Source: Sinorhizobium meliloti
GTDB lineage: Bacteria > Pseudomonadota > Alphaproteobacteria > Rhizobiales > Rhizobiaceae
Length of the DNA stretch: 64,000 bases
Assembly: GCF_035610345.1 (NCBI RefSeq)
Contig: NZ_CP141212.1
Coordinates: 2,361,976-2,425,975 of the forward strand
Reading direction: 5' to 3'
The translations under genes were made by a program, and so were the position numbers. Shown piece after piece: positions 8,157 through 15,421 of this stretch; positions within the stretch are counted from its first letter, which is position 1, and every line of letters starts with the position of its first letter. A model generated the notes under the pieces. The model searched no databases. It saw only the letters and a program-made list of their open reading frames with translations, and had not been told where the DNA came from.

Positions 8157-9983
8157 TCAAAACCCCGCCTTTTTCAGCCCCTCACGATAGAGGTCCTTCT
8201 GCCATTGTTCCTTCATCGGAACGACGGCAAGCCACTTGTCGACGTCGAATGTCGGATTGCTCTTCAACGCCCGCATCCGGTACGCCCGTGCTTTCTTCTG
8301 GTCGCCGAGCATCGCCCAGCTTGCCGCAAGCAGCCTGTCGCCGGGCGACTTGTCTTTCATTCTCTGAACGTAGCCGATCGCGTCCTCATAGTTTTCGAGG
8401 AAATAGCTGGCACCGGCAGCGCTCCAGAAATACGTGTCGGGCGCCAGCGGATTGAGCGAAAGCGCCTTGGCCAGCTTGTCCAGCGCGTCGCGCGGACGGG
8501 AGACATGAACGAGCGTGTCGGCGTGGCTGTAAAGCACGTCGGCATAATGCGGGCTCAGATTTTCGGCGAGATCCAGCGCCGCAAGGCTCTCGTCGAGATC
8601 ACCCTGATAGAGTTTGACGACACCGAACTCGCGGTGTGCTCCGGGCAGGTCCTCATTGCTTTCGATCGCCCCCTTGGCGTGATGCTCCGCCACCGACAGA
8701 AGTTCCCGATCGCCGCGGGCCGTCAGGATCCACTCGATTGCATAGGTGCGCGCCATCCCGCTCAGCGCCGGAGCGAAATCCGGCTTGTGCTTGAGCGCGG
8801 CCCTGAAATCGCGGCGTGCCCTGCGGATTTCGGGAAGCCCCACGCTGGAGAGGTTTCGCAGGCCGGCGAGGTAGGCGTAATAGGCCTCCGGATGGGCCAG
8901 ATAGTCGATACGCGCGGCACGGCCGGTCTCGACCTGCTCCGTCACCGCCCGGGCGACATGAAAGGCGATTTCCTGGCGTTGCTGGAGCAGACCGACCGGA
9001 GATATCGCAAACCGCTCCGCCCAGACGATCGCGTCGGACGGCAGAAATATGAGCTGCGTGAAAAGTCCCTGGTCCGACATGCGGCAATCGAGCGCATAGG
9101 TGACGCCATGCTTTTCCAGGAACGCAGCCTTGTCCGCGGCATCCCGTATCCGCTCCGCCGTGTAAGGGGCAACGACCGACATCGATCGTTGCGCACATAG
9201 CCCGATCGTGATGTCCTCGACCACGGCCACGCTGACCGCGTGAAGCATCGGATCGCTGCCGAAGGCCGCCGGCGGAAGCAGAGCGACACGGGGTGCCGGC
9301 GCAACCGGCGGAGCACTCGCCTCCCTTGCGAACTCCCTGCCAAACGCAGCCTGCGGCAGCCGGGCCCTTTCCGGCTTGCCGCCCCCGATGACCAGCCCCC
9401 CGCCGGTCATCCGCTCCAGGATCGCACGCACGGCCGTATCCATCGGATCGAGCTCGAGGAGGTGCATGCACGCGCTGCGCCGCAGAGACCTGTCGGCAAA
9501 CCGCTCTTCGCCGCCGAGAAGCGCCGCACGCATCACCTGCGTGAACAGTCGCCGCTGTTCTCCGACCCAATCCGCATAGCGGCCCGGCGGCACATCCGCG
9601 CTTGCCAGAAACCCGTCGCGCCAGAGCGCAAGCCCGGTGCGGAACGCCTCTTCCGAACGTTCCAGCGCCTCGAAACCGTCGACGTCGCAGGTAATCTCCC
9701 CCAGCGTAACCTCGGTTTCCGTCGCCGTAATGAGCGGCCCCGACTCCGCAGCAAGGTGGCGCATGCGCCACAATGTCGACCGCAGGTTCTTGAAAGCGAC
9801 GCTCTTTTCCCGCTCGGGCCAGATCAGCATTGCGAGCTTTTCACGGGAAGCCGTTTTCTCCCCGGACACGCAGAGATAGGCGAGTATCAGCGACCCCCGC
9901 TCGGGACACGCCACAACCACGCCGCCGGAATCGACCAGCCGCAACTCCCCGAATGTCTGCAGACGATAATGCGGCCCCGCCAC
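8157..9983 (-). CDS. SARP/BTAD-TPR transcriptional regulator
   Basis: A 608-residue regulator. Residues about 5-100 form an OmpR-like winged-helix domain (YRLQTFGELRLVDSGG, LAYLCVSGEKTASREKLAML, NLRSTLWRMRHL), and residues about 105-190 a bacterial transcriptional activation domain (GLALWRDGFLASADVPPGRY, LLELDPMDTAVRAIL). A middle region (VAVVEDITIGLCAQRSMSVV, AYTAERIRDAADKAAFL) resembles the TolB-like module of adenylate-cyclase-type regulators. The C-terminal ~230 residues are TPR repeats (ALKHKPDFAPALSGMARTY, LDLAENLSPHYADVLYSHAD, ALSLNPLAPDTYFWSAAG). The start is GTG at 9983 with GAGG upstream. It heads the unit with the 71-residue gene and YcaO and probably controls them. SARP regulators often control peptide or secondary-metabolite clusters. 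Confidence 0.88.
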   Translation of the reverse strand: MAGPHYRLQTFGELRLVDSGGVVVACPERGSLILAYLCVSGEKTASREKLAMLIWPEREKSVAFKNLRSTLWRMRHLAAESGPLITATETEVTLGEITCDVDGFEALERSEEAFRTGLALWRDGFLASADVPPGRYADWVGEQRRLFTQVMRAALLGGEERFADRSLRRSACMHLLELDPMDTAVRAILERMTGGGLVIGGGKPERARLPQAAFGREFAREASAPPVAPAPRVALLPPAAFGSDPMLHAVSVAVVEDITIGLCAQRSMSVVAPYTAERIRDAADKAAFLEKHGVTYALDCRMSDQGLFTQLIFLPSDAIVWAERFAISPVGLLQQRQEIAFHVARAVTEQVETGRAARIDYLAHPEAYYAYLAGLRNLSSVGLPEIRRARRDFRAALKHKPDFAPALSGMARTYAIEWILTARGDRELLSVAEHHAKGAIESNEDLPGAHREFGVVKLYQGDLDESLAALDLAENLSPHYADVLYSHADTLVHVSRPRDALDKLAKALSLNPLAPDTYFWSAAGASYFLENYEDAIGYVQRMKDKSPGDRLLAASWAMLGDQKKARAYRMRALKSNPTFDVDKWLAVVPMKEQWQKDLYREGLKKAGF

Positions 9984-10465
9984 GAAAACCTCAAATGGCT
10001 CGAATAGTGGAAGCGCCGCCGGCGACCGGCGAGACCGTCGACATCTCGTTCACCAACCCTCTCCTGCCCCTTCGGCACGAACACCAAAGCGCACGCTGCA
10101 ACCAACGTCGCCCCACGGCTCATCGCTGGAGAAAGAAGGACGGACGCCGAACAGACCGGCAATCTCTGCAGGCGCAGCCACCGATCGGCACGGTTCATGC
10201 CTCCGGATGTGCGGCTGCGACGCCCGGAGCCATACCTGCCCGTCCCTTTGTACACTTCCCAGCCCGATGCGGAAACGCATGCAGCCCAGATGCGAACATG
10301 CTCGAAAAGCCGGAACATGGCAACTCATTGCCGCTTATATCTGTTAAGGACGCAGCCCAAGACGGCGTCCGCGGAGCTTCCGCATCGTTGTTCGCCGGCC
10401 GTTTTCATGCTATGTTCAACGGGATCGATCGAGGGTGCCGTAACCCCGCTGCAGATCGTTCGCCT
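9984..10465. other. Intergenic region, probable SARP promoter side and possible small RNA
   Basis: About 480 bases without a convincing coding frame separate the SARP regulator from the acetyltransferase gene. The SARP promoter must lie in its left part. The right part (about 10350-10465) runs directly into a strong hairpin-plus-T-run at 10466-10497, so a short transcript ending there is possible. No promoter boxes could be assigned with confidence. Confidence 0.35.
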
Positions 10466-10497
10466 AAGCGCGCTTGGCCCAAACAAGCGCGCTTTTT
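10466..10497 (+). terminator. Factor-independent terminator upstream of the acetyltransferase gene
   Basis: Two copies of AAGCGCGCTT, self-complementary as an inverted pair, flank a nine-base loop and are followed by TTTTT. The site lies only 36 bases upstream of the start of the AAC(3)-like gene at 10534. It may end an unannotated short transcript or act as an attenuator for that gene. Confidence 0.7.
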
Positions 10498-10533
10498 GCT
10501 GTCGCAATGCCAGCGGTTACAAATAGGCAATCC

Positions 10534-11343
10534 ATGACTCAACAATATGAATGGCGGACTTCGGAAGTCGTTGATCAACTCATTGGGCTCGGGGTAAAGC
10601 CTGGAGGCGTTCTGCTCGTTCACAGTTCCTTTCGCAGCGTCCGGCCTGTCGAAGGCGGGCCGCTCGGCGTGATTGCCGCTCTGCGTGCCGCCATTGGCCC
10701 GGAGGGCACACTCGTCATGCCATCATGGTCGGGTCTTGACGACGAGCCGTTCGACCCCGCGACGACACCTGCAACATCCGATCTGGGAATACTCGCCGAC
10801 ACGTTCTGGCGTCTGGAGAATGTGACGCGCAGCGACCATCCGTTCGCGTTTGCGGCAGCCGGCCCGCTTGCAGCGCGCATCACATCAGACACTCTGCCCC
10901 TGCCCCCGCACGCTCCCGCAAGTCCTATAGGGCGTATCCACGAACTAGACGGGCAAGTGCTCCTCCTCGGCGTCGGGCACGATTCGGACACCACGCTGCA
11001 TCTCGCCGAGCTGATGGCGAAGGTACCCTATGGAGTGCCGAAACACTGTACGGTCCTCGATAACGGCAGGCCGATCCGCATCGACTATCGCGAGAACGAT
11101 CACTGCTGCCAGAACTTCAACCTTGCCGACACCTGGCTGAGGCGAAAGGGCTTGCAGCGGGAGGGCCCGGTCGGCCATGCCCATGCTCGCCTGATCCGCT
11201 CGCGAGACATCGCGAGGATCGCCGCGGATCAACTGGCCCGCGATCCACTCGTCTTCCTGCATCCGGTAGAGGCAGGGTGCGACGAATGCGATGCGGCGCG
11301 CCAGTCGGCCGGCTGCGCTCGTGGCGGCAGCCTCGCCGGGTGA
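10534..11343 (+). CDS. Aminoglycoside N(3)-acetyltransferase, AAC(3)-IV-like
   Basis: A 269-residue antibiotic N-acetyltransferase. The family transfers acetyl from acetyl-CoA to the 3-amino group of the 2-deoxystreptamine ring of aminoglycosides. The ATG at 10534 gives MTQQYEWRTSEVVDQLIGLG, the family N-terminus. Signatures are GVLLVHSSFRSVRP, GTLVMPSWSGLDDEPFDPAT, RSDHPFAFAAAGP, LLLGVGHDSDTTLHLAE, VPYGVPKHCTVLD, ENDHCCQNF and the C-terminal HPVEAGCDECDAARQS. As I remember the plasmid-borne AAC(3)-IVa (apramycin/gentamicin/tobramycin resistance), all these blocks match closely and the length is similar. There is no adjacent transposase or integron site, so it reads as a resident chromosomal gene. 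Only a weak ribosome site precedes it. Confidence 0.88.
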   Translation: MTQQYEWRTSEVVDQLIGLGVKPGGVLLVHSSFRSVRPVEGGPLGVIAALRAAIGPEGTLVMPSWSGLDDEPFDPATTPATSDLGILADTFWRLENVTRSDHPFAFAAAGPLAARITSDTLPLPPHAPASPIGRIHELDGQVLLLGVGHDSDTTLHLAELMAKVPYGVPKHCTVLDNGRPIRIDYRENDHCCQNFNLADTWLRRKGLQREGPVGHAHARLIRSRDIARIAADQLARDPLVFLHPVEAGCDECDAARQSAGCARGGSLAG

Positions 11344-11390
11344 TCAGCTCGGCCGTCTCCTACGGCAATGTCTGACGACATGGGACGGTT

Positions 11391-11627
11391 TTACGAAGCC
11401 GAGTATTTGACCGTTACGCCGCGCTGCCGAAAGTAGGCCTGCATCAGCTTCCTGCCAGAACGGTTGTTCTGTGCGAGCCTGCCCGGATCAAAGACGGCCT
11501 CTTTCAACCCCTCCCGCGTCAACGCTGCCTTGAGAGTCGCGATATGCGCGTCGATGTCGGCATTGTCCGCCTGGAGCGATTCATAAATGCGGTTTATCGC
11601 ATCTGCGACGGTCGGTTCGCTCACCAT
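11391..11627 (-). CDS. Small conserved-looking hypothetical protein
   Basis: A 78-residue protein, MVSEPTVADAINRIYESLQA at the N-terminus, with a predicted helical pair, a basic stretch (RLAQNNRSGRKLMQAYF) and the end RQRGVTVKYSAS. The ATG is preceded by CAGGAGTG at good spacing, which argues that it is translated. A plus-strand frame over the same bases is a 5' extension of the next gene and is not supported. No domain recognised; the basic C-terminal half would suit nucleic-acid contact, but that is speculation. It is divergent from the hypothetical gene at 11757. Confidence 0.65.
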   Translation of the reverse strand: MVSEPTVADAINRIYESLQADNADIDAHIATLKAALTREGLKEAVFDPGRLAQNNRSGRKLMQAYFRQRGVTVKYSAS

Positions 11628-11756
11628 TACACTCCTGTTGTTGTCTGGCTGGCGCTTACCATACTTTTTTGCTTGACCCTAGAGGACGCTCTGTCTCCAA
11701 GTCTCCAACAGCATGACGTCATTGACGATCCAAAGGAAGCGACCCATCTAAGCGTC

Positions 11757-12380
11757 ATGCCGAAACACGACAACAGTCGCATCGAGCTGCTCAAGACATG
11801 GGTGCTGCCGCCAGCGGCGACATTGGGTTCATCCGTCCGCATGAAGGGCATCCTTCTGGAAATTCGCGCGCGGCTTCCGTCTGCCACGAAGAAATCGCTC
11901 AATCTCGATGGTCGCGAGCTCACGCTTATGATGTCCGCAAGCGAGAAGGCTGCGTTCCACGCCGCATCGGCCGTCGTCGCCGAGGCGTTGGTAAACATCG
12001 AGACCCTTCCGGTGATTCCGCGCGAGATCGAGGACATTCTCACGATCAAGACGAGCGAAAGACATCGCTGGCTGGCCGACGGACGCTTGCCGAGTGCTGG
12101 AACGCGAACGGTCAAGCTGCGCGGACGCGCCAGGAGGATAACGTTTCATGTCTTCGACCCGAGGATTGTCGGAGACATTCTCGATCGAGGCGTCGTCGAA
12201 GATTGGCGCGAGGAAGACGCGGCGGCTGCCGCCGAAAACCGCAGACGGGCTGCGTACAAGGCGAAGTTGACGCGGTCGTTGAGAAACACCACCAAGGGCG
12301 GGTCGAATTCCGAACACGGAGACGTCGCCTCCAACCTGGCCGGATGGGAGGAGTTCGGGCGCGATGGACTTCTTCGGTAA
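11757..12380 (+). CDS. Hypothetical protein with possible helix-turn-helix segment
   Basis: A 207-residue protein starting MPKHDNSRIELLKTWVLPPA. I reject the longer frame from 11544, whose N-terminus is antisense to the previous gene; the ribosome site at 11757 is weak (AAGGAAG at long spacing). The middle part (ASEKAAFHAASAVVAEALVN) is helical. The segment LTIKTSERHRWLADGRLPSA followed by VKLRGRARRITFHVFDPRIV looks like a recognition helix plus wing or strand. A charged, alanine/arginine-rich C-terminus follows. I do not recognise the family; DNA binding is a guess from pattern. It is flanked by accessory genes, consistent with horizontal acquisition. Confidence 0.55.
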   Translation: MPKHDNSRIELLKTWVLPPAATLGSSVRMKGILLEIRARLPSATKKSLNLDGRELTLMMSASEKAAFHAASAVVAEALVNIETLPVIPREIEDILTIKTSERHRWLADGRLPSAGTRTVKLRGRARRITFHVFDPRIVGDILDRGVVEDWREEDAAAAAENRRRAAYKAKLTRSLRNTTKGGSNSEHGDVASNLAGWEEFGRDGLLR

Positions 12381-12475
12381 TCGGCAACCGACCGGATTGC
12401 GCCCGGACGCGGTCACCCCTTCTTTATGATCGCCGTGGATGATAACCGGCACGAATTGAGGCGAGCGATTTTCTG

Positions 12476-13060
12476 ATGCCCGACGTAACACTAGGCTTCT
12501 ACGACACGAATGCCGAGAAATATGCTGCCAACGGGGGTGCTCCCAATCCGAGGTTGTTCACCTTCCTCGACCGTTGCAGGCCAAAGGGTAAAGTCCTGGA
12601 ACTGGGAACCGGTGGCGGTGTCGATGCAGCCGCCATCATCGAAAGAGGCTTTGATCTTGACGCCACTGACGGCTCCTCAGAACTCGCCGCCATCGCTTCG
12701 CGCCGCATCGGACGGCCGGTCAACACAATGCTCTTCAATGAGCTGGATGCCATCGGGATTTATGACGGCGTATATGCTTGCGCTTCCCTGACCCATGTAC
12801 GTCGATCCGACCTTCGCGGTGTGATCGAGAAAGTTTACCGGGCGATGATCGAAAACGGGGTCGTTTGGGCGAGCTTCAAAACAGGAGCCGAGGAAGGTCC
12901 GGACGCACTTGGTCGTCATTATAACTATCTATCGCAAGACGAGTTGATACGGATCTGGCGTGCAGCGGCCCCTTGGCGGGCGATTGAAACGGAAGCGTGG
13001 TTGGGCGGCGCTTACGACCGGAAGGCAACGGAATGGATGGCGATTACTGCCATGAAGTAA
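12476..13060 (+). CDS. Class I SAM-dependent methyltransferase
   Basis: A 194-residue Rossmann-fold methyltransferase. Motif I is GKVLELGTGGGVDA (AdoMet binding), the acidic end of strand 2 is DLDATDGSSELAAIA, and motif IV is YDGVYACASLTHV, followed by VIEKVYRAMIENGVVWASFK, the usual helix and strand. It begins MPDVTLGFYDTNAEKYAANG, typical of small-molecule or tellurite-type methyltransferases. The substrate cannot be read from sequence. It stands alone, 95 bases after the preceding hypothetical gene and just before the repeat array. Confidence 0.88.
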   Translation: MPDVTLGFYDTNAEKYAANGGAPNPRLFTFLDRCRPKGKVLELGTGGGVDAAAIIERGFDLDATDGSSELAAIASRRIGRPVNTMLFNELDAIGIYDGVYACASLTHVRRSDLRGVIEKVYRAMIENGVVWASFKTGAEEGPDALGRHYNYLSQDELIRIWRAAAPWRAIETEAWLGGAYDRKATEWMAITAMK

Positions 13061-13207
13061 ATCCGCTAAGGCCTGTCGAGATTCATTTTGAGTTATGACG
13101 GTTGCTTCGTGCGCCACTGCATGTTTGCTTTGATCGTAACCGATCAATGGACAAAAACATGCAGCCGCTTAAAAGGCTACAGCGGAGGACTGCAACCTCT
13201 CCTCGTT

Positions 13208-13324
13208 CCTCATTCCTGTGCTTGTCACAGGGATCCAGCAGCGCCGCGTCTGCGGCGCGGGAAGCGTTCTTTCAGCCCAAGGACTTGGGCTGACTGGATT
13301 CCTGTGACAAGCACAGGAATGAGG
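13208..13324. repeat. RIME-like palindromic element, copy 1
   Basis: A 117-bp element with perfect 24-bp terminal inverted repeats (outer parts CCTCATTCCTGTG and CACAGGAATGAGG) and two inner stems: GCGCCGCGTCTGCGGCGC on the left and CAGCCCAAGGACTTGGGCTG on the right. Structure and size match the rhizobial intergenic mosaic elements (RIME). No coding capacity. Confidence 0.85.
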
Positions 13325-13386
13325 GCCGGGGATGTGAGGCTACTACAGATGGCGAGCATGCGAGGGAATGGTCTAACTGTCACGCA

Positions 13387-13510
13387 ATGAAAGGTTACGT
13401 CCGCATTTTCGCATCGAAGTGAAGCGGGACGCTGTATGCGGGCGTGACCCGCGACCTTCCGCGCCGCCTCGCTATCTTCACAATTTATGCACGCGTCGAG
13501 GGACCGCACC
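13387..13510 (+). pseudogene. GIY-YIG nuclease remnant A
   Basis: Reading from the ATG at 13387 gives MKGYVRIFASK, a stop codon at codon 12, then SGTLYAGVTRDLPRRLAIF in the same frame. That is the start of a GIY-YIG nuclease domain of the short UPF0213-like type, where an intact gene would continue for about 60 more residues. Homology stops shortly before RIME copy 2, so the fragment is both nonsense-mutated and truncated. Confidence 0.6.
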
Positions 13511-13518
13511 CTCTCCTC

Positions 13519-13634
13519 CCTCATCCCTGTGCTCGTCACAGGGATCCAGCAGCGCCGCGTCTGCGGCGCGGAAGAGCCTTTCCAGCCCAAGGACTTGGCC
13601 TGGCTGGATTCCTGTGACAAGCACAGGAATGAGG
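13519..13634. repeat. RIME-like palindromic element, copy 2
   Basis: A 116-bp copy of the element at 13208-13324, with the same terminal inverted repeats (two mismatches in the left arm) and the same inner stems; the right inner stem reads CCAGCCCAAGGACTTGGCCTGG. It lies 194 bases after copy 1 with a GIY-YIG fragment in between. Confidence 0.85.
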
Positions 13635-13701
13635 GACCGGGATGTGCGGCTACTGCAACTTCCGTTGCGAATATGCGAGGGAATGGTCAACCTGTCACGC
13701 A

Positions 13702-13810
13702 ATGAAAGGGTACGCCTACATTCTCGCATCGAGGCGAAGCGGGACGCAGTACAGGGGGACCCTCCGCGCCACCTCGCTATCTTCACGGTTTATAGAACGC
13801 GCCGAGGGAC
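13702..13810 (+). pseudogene. GIY-YIG nuclease remnant B
   Basis: Reading from the ATG at 13702 gives MKGYAYILASRRSGTQY, the conserved GIY-YIG start, then the frame is lost. Compared with remnant A there is a short deletion in the region encoding VTRDLP. Together with the flanking RIME copy this is a diverged tandem duplicate of the 13324-13518 segment. Confidence 0.6.
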
Positions 13811-13824
13811 CGCACCCTCTCCAC

Positions 13825-13940
13825 CCTCATCTCTGTGCCTGTCACAGAGATCCAGCAGCGCCGCGTCTGCGGCGCGGAAGAGCCTTTCCAGCCCAAGGAC
13901 TTGGCCTGGCTGGATTCCTGTGACAAGCACAGGAATGAGG
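13825..13940. repeat. RIME-like palindromic element, copy 3
   Basis: Third 116-bp copy, with left arm CCTCATCTCTGTGCCTGTCA (several changes) and an exact right arm ending CACAGGAATGAGG. Its right-hand flank (GAGGAAATCAAACAAG) resembles the right flank of copy 4 at 15421, while copy 1 shares its left flank with copy 4. Confidence 0.85.
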
Positions 13941-14026
13941 AAATCAAACAAGTGGCGGCAATGCGGGTGACTTCGGCCGCACACGGTGTAAGTTGGCAGC
14001 CATCTACCACCACGAAGAGAGCGCCA

Positions 14027-14365
14027 ATGCCCCGTTTTCTAGCCGTGTACACCATGAAGCCCGAAGACCTCGCCGCCTTCCGCAGTCTGCCAAAGGCAGA
14101 GCAGGACGCGATCGACGCGGTCGGACTGGAACAGTGGGCAGCATGGGAGGACAGAAACGCCGCATCCATCCTCGATCGTGGTGGCATGGTGGGCAAGACG
14201 ACACGCGTAACCAGGGACGGTATCGCCGATGCCGTGAACCCTTTTTGCGGCTACCTTGTCGTCGAAGCGGAAAGCATCGAGGCCGCGGCGCGGCTGTTCC
14301 AGGACCACCCGCACATCACAGTCTTCCCAGGAGACGGCGTAGATATCATGCCCTTTCTGACCTGA
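14027..14365 (+). CDS. YciI-like (YCII-related domain) protein
   Basis: A 112-residue protein beginning MPRFLAVYTMKPEDLAAFRS. The ferredoxin-like YCII fold is suggested by the alternating strand/helix pattern, GLEQWAAWEDRNAASILDRG in the middle, and the final strands GYLVVEAESIEAAARLFQDH and ITVFPGDGVDIMPFL, the usual end of this family. YciI-like proteins are small dimeric enzymes or stress proteins of mostly unknown substrate. The start is chosen at 14027; the frame continues upstream through RIME copy 3 but that part is repeat-derived. It stands alone after the repeat array. Confidence 0.78.
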   Translation: MPRFLAVYTMKPEDLAAFRSLPKAEQDAIDAVGLEQWAAWEDRNAASILDRGGMVGKTTRVTRDGIADAVNPFCGYLVVEAESIEAAARLFQDHPHITVFPGDGVDIMPFLT

Positions 14366-14483
14366 ACGCCTTCGGTCAGCTATTCGAGCGAGATTGTGCC
14401 CAAACGGAAACGCGCCATTCTTGATTGGTGGCGCCGGCTTGCTTTTCGGCACCGGGTGTATGCCGCGAGCGGCCCTGCCACCG

Positions 14484-15110
14484 TCAATTGCTTGCGAAGC
14501 AGTAGAAGAGGCCGTCTCCGCCGGTTCCCTTGAATGCCTCGTTCGAGCAGCCGCCCCTCGTCGAATGCGACGAATTCCAGGATTTCGCCGCATCGGAATC
14601 GTCCAGGCCCGTTCGGTCGCTATGACCGACGATCGCCGCGCCCTCCGCGCCGCCCATTGTCCAATTGCCGCAGGTTTCCGGTGCGGCAGTTCCATCTGGT
14701 TTCGAGCCAGTCAGGATGTCGTGGCGGTTGGGGCTGTCGCCACGGCCGGGAATGACTTCGCCTTTCTCGTTGAGAGCCGTCTGCTTCGTCACGTTGTTGC
14801 CGTCGCTGTGAAGGGAGGCGACATCGTCGGCGATCTTCTCGCCCTTGGCGTTGTACCAGGGACCGTTTCCGATCCGATCCCTGGCGTTCTCGGTGTCGGT
14901 GGATAGATAGGCTCTCCAGGTCTTGCCCGTCGAACCACTCGCCGTCGCCAAGGAATTGCAGTATGCGTCGGCTCCGGCCAGTCCTCCGAGGTCGCCACCC
15001 CTGCCCGGATTTGCGCTGGTGACGAAGAAGCTCATGGAGGTGTCCTGGGCGTGTGCCGACAGTGGAGAGCAGGCCAGGACGGCCACTGTGAATGCAAGCG
15101 CGCGGTTCAT
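14484..15110 (-). CDS. Secreted DUF1554-family protein
   Basis: A 208-residue exported protein. Residues 1-21 are a signal peptide (MNRALAFTVAVLACSPLSAH, cleaved near AQ). The mature protein has the DUF1554/C-type-lectin-like pattern: FFVTSANPGRGGDLGGLAGA, then DAYCNSLA, TWRAYLSTD, GNGPWYNAKGE, SLHSDGNN, DILTGSKPDG, CGNWT, GLDDSDAAKSWNSSH and a C-terminal GLFYCFA. Paired cysteines suit a disulfide-bonded extracellular domain. Members occur in secreted or periplasmic proteins; no ligand is known. GGAGAA lies upstream of the ATG. It is convergent with the YciI-like gene. Confidence 0.85.
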   Translation of the reverse strand: MNRALAFTVAVLACSPLSAHAQDTSMSFFVTSANPGRGGDLGGLAGADAYCNSLATASGSTGKTWRAYLSTDTENARDRIGNGPWYNAKGEKIADDVASLHSDGNNVTKQTALNEKGEVIPGRGDSPNRHDILTGSKPDGTAAPETCGNWTMGGAEGAAIVGHSDRTGLDDSDAAKSWNSSHSTRGGCSNEAFKGTGGDGLFYCFASN

Positions 15111-15226
15111 GGCGATTCTCCAGCATTTCGTCAGTGAAGCCTATTGCTGAAAACGGCTGGCGTAAAATCGAAATCCTGTGATTGGAACCGGCAACCGATA
15201 AGTGAGCCACGCAGCAGCTCCAAGGG

Positions 15227-15270
15227 CTACAGCGACCTTTGCGCGTCTCATAAAACGCGCGGCGCTGTAG
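15227..15270. repeat. 44-bp rhizobial palindrome (CTACAGCG type)
   Basis: The outer arms CTACAGCG and CGCTGTAG and the inner arms TTGCGCGT and ACGCGCGG form a long hairpin around CTCATAAA. A nearly identical palindrome is at 59968-60010 and a related one at 62275-62307, so this is a dispersed intergenic repeat. Confidence 0.75.
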
Positions 15271-15304
15271 GAAACTTTTCGGAGGACTGCAACGTCTCCT
15301 CGTT

Positions 15305-15421
15305 CCTCATTTCTGTGCTTGCCACAGAGATCCAGCAGCGCCGCGTCCGCGGCGCGGGAAAAGTTCTTTCAGCTCAACGACCTGGTCTGGCTGGATTCCT
15401 GTGACAAGCACAGGAATGAGG
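15305..15421. repeat. RIME-like palindromic element, copy 4
   Basis: A 117-bp copy of the element described at 13208, separated from the tandem array by two genes. The arms are CCTCATTTCTGTGCTTGCCA and CACAGGAATGAGG. The bases before it (CGGAGGACTGCAAC, TCTCCTCGTT) also precede copy 1, so the mobile or duplicated unit is longer than the palindrome itself. Confidence 0.85.

Noticed and set aside
10050..10537. Several overlapping frames between the SARP gene and the acetyltransferase
   Set aside because: They contradict each other on both strands and cross the terminator hairpin; none has a credible start.
13208..13940. CRISPR-like array from regularly spaced repeats
   Set aside because: Repeats are 116 bp palindromes with ~190 bp homologous spacers; CRISPR repeats and unique short spacers are absent, and there are no cas genes.
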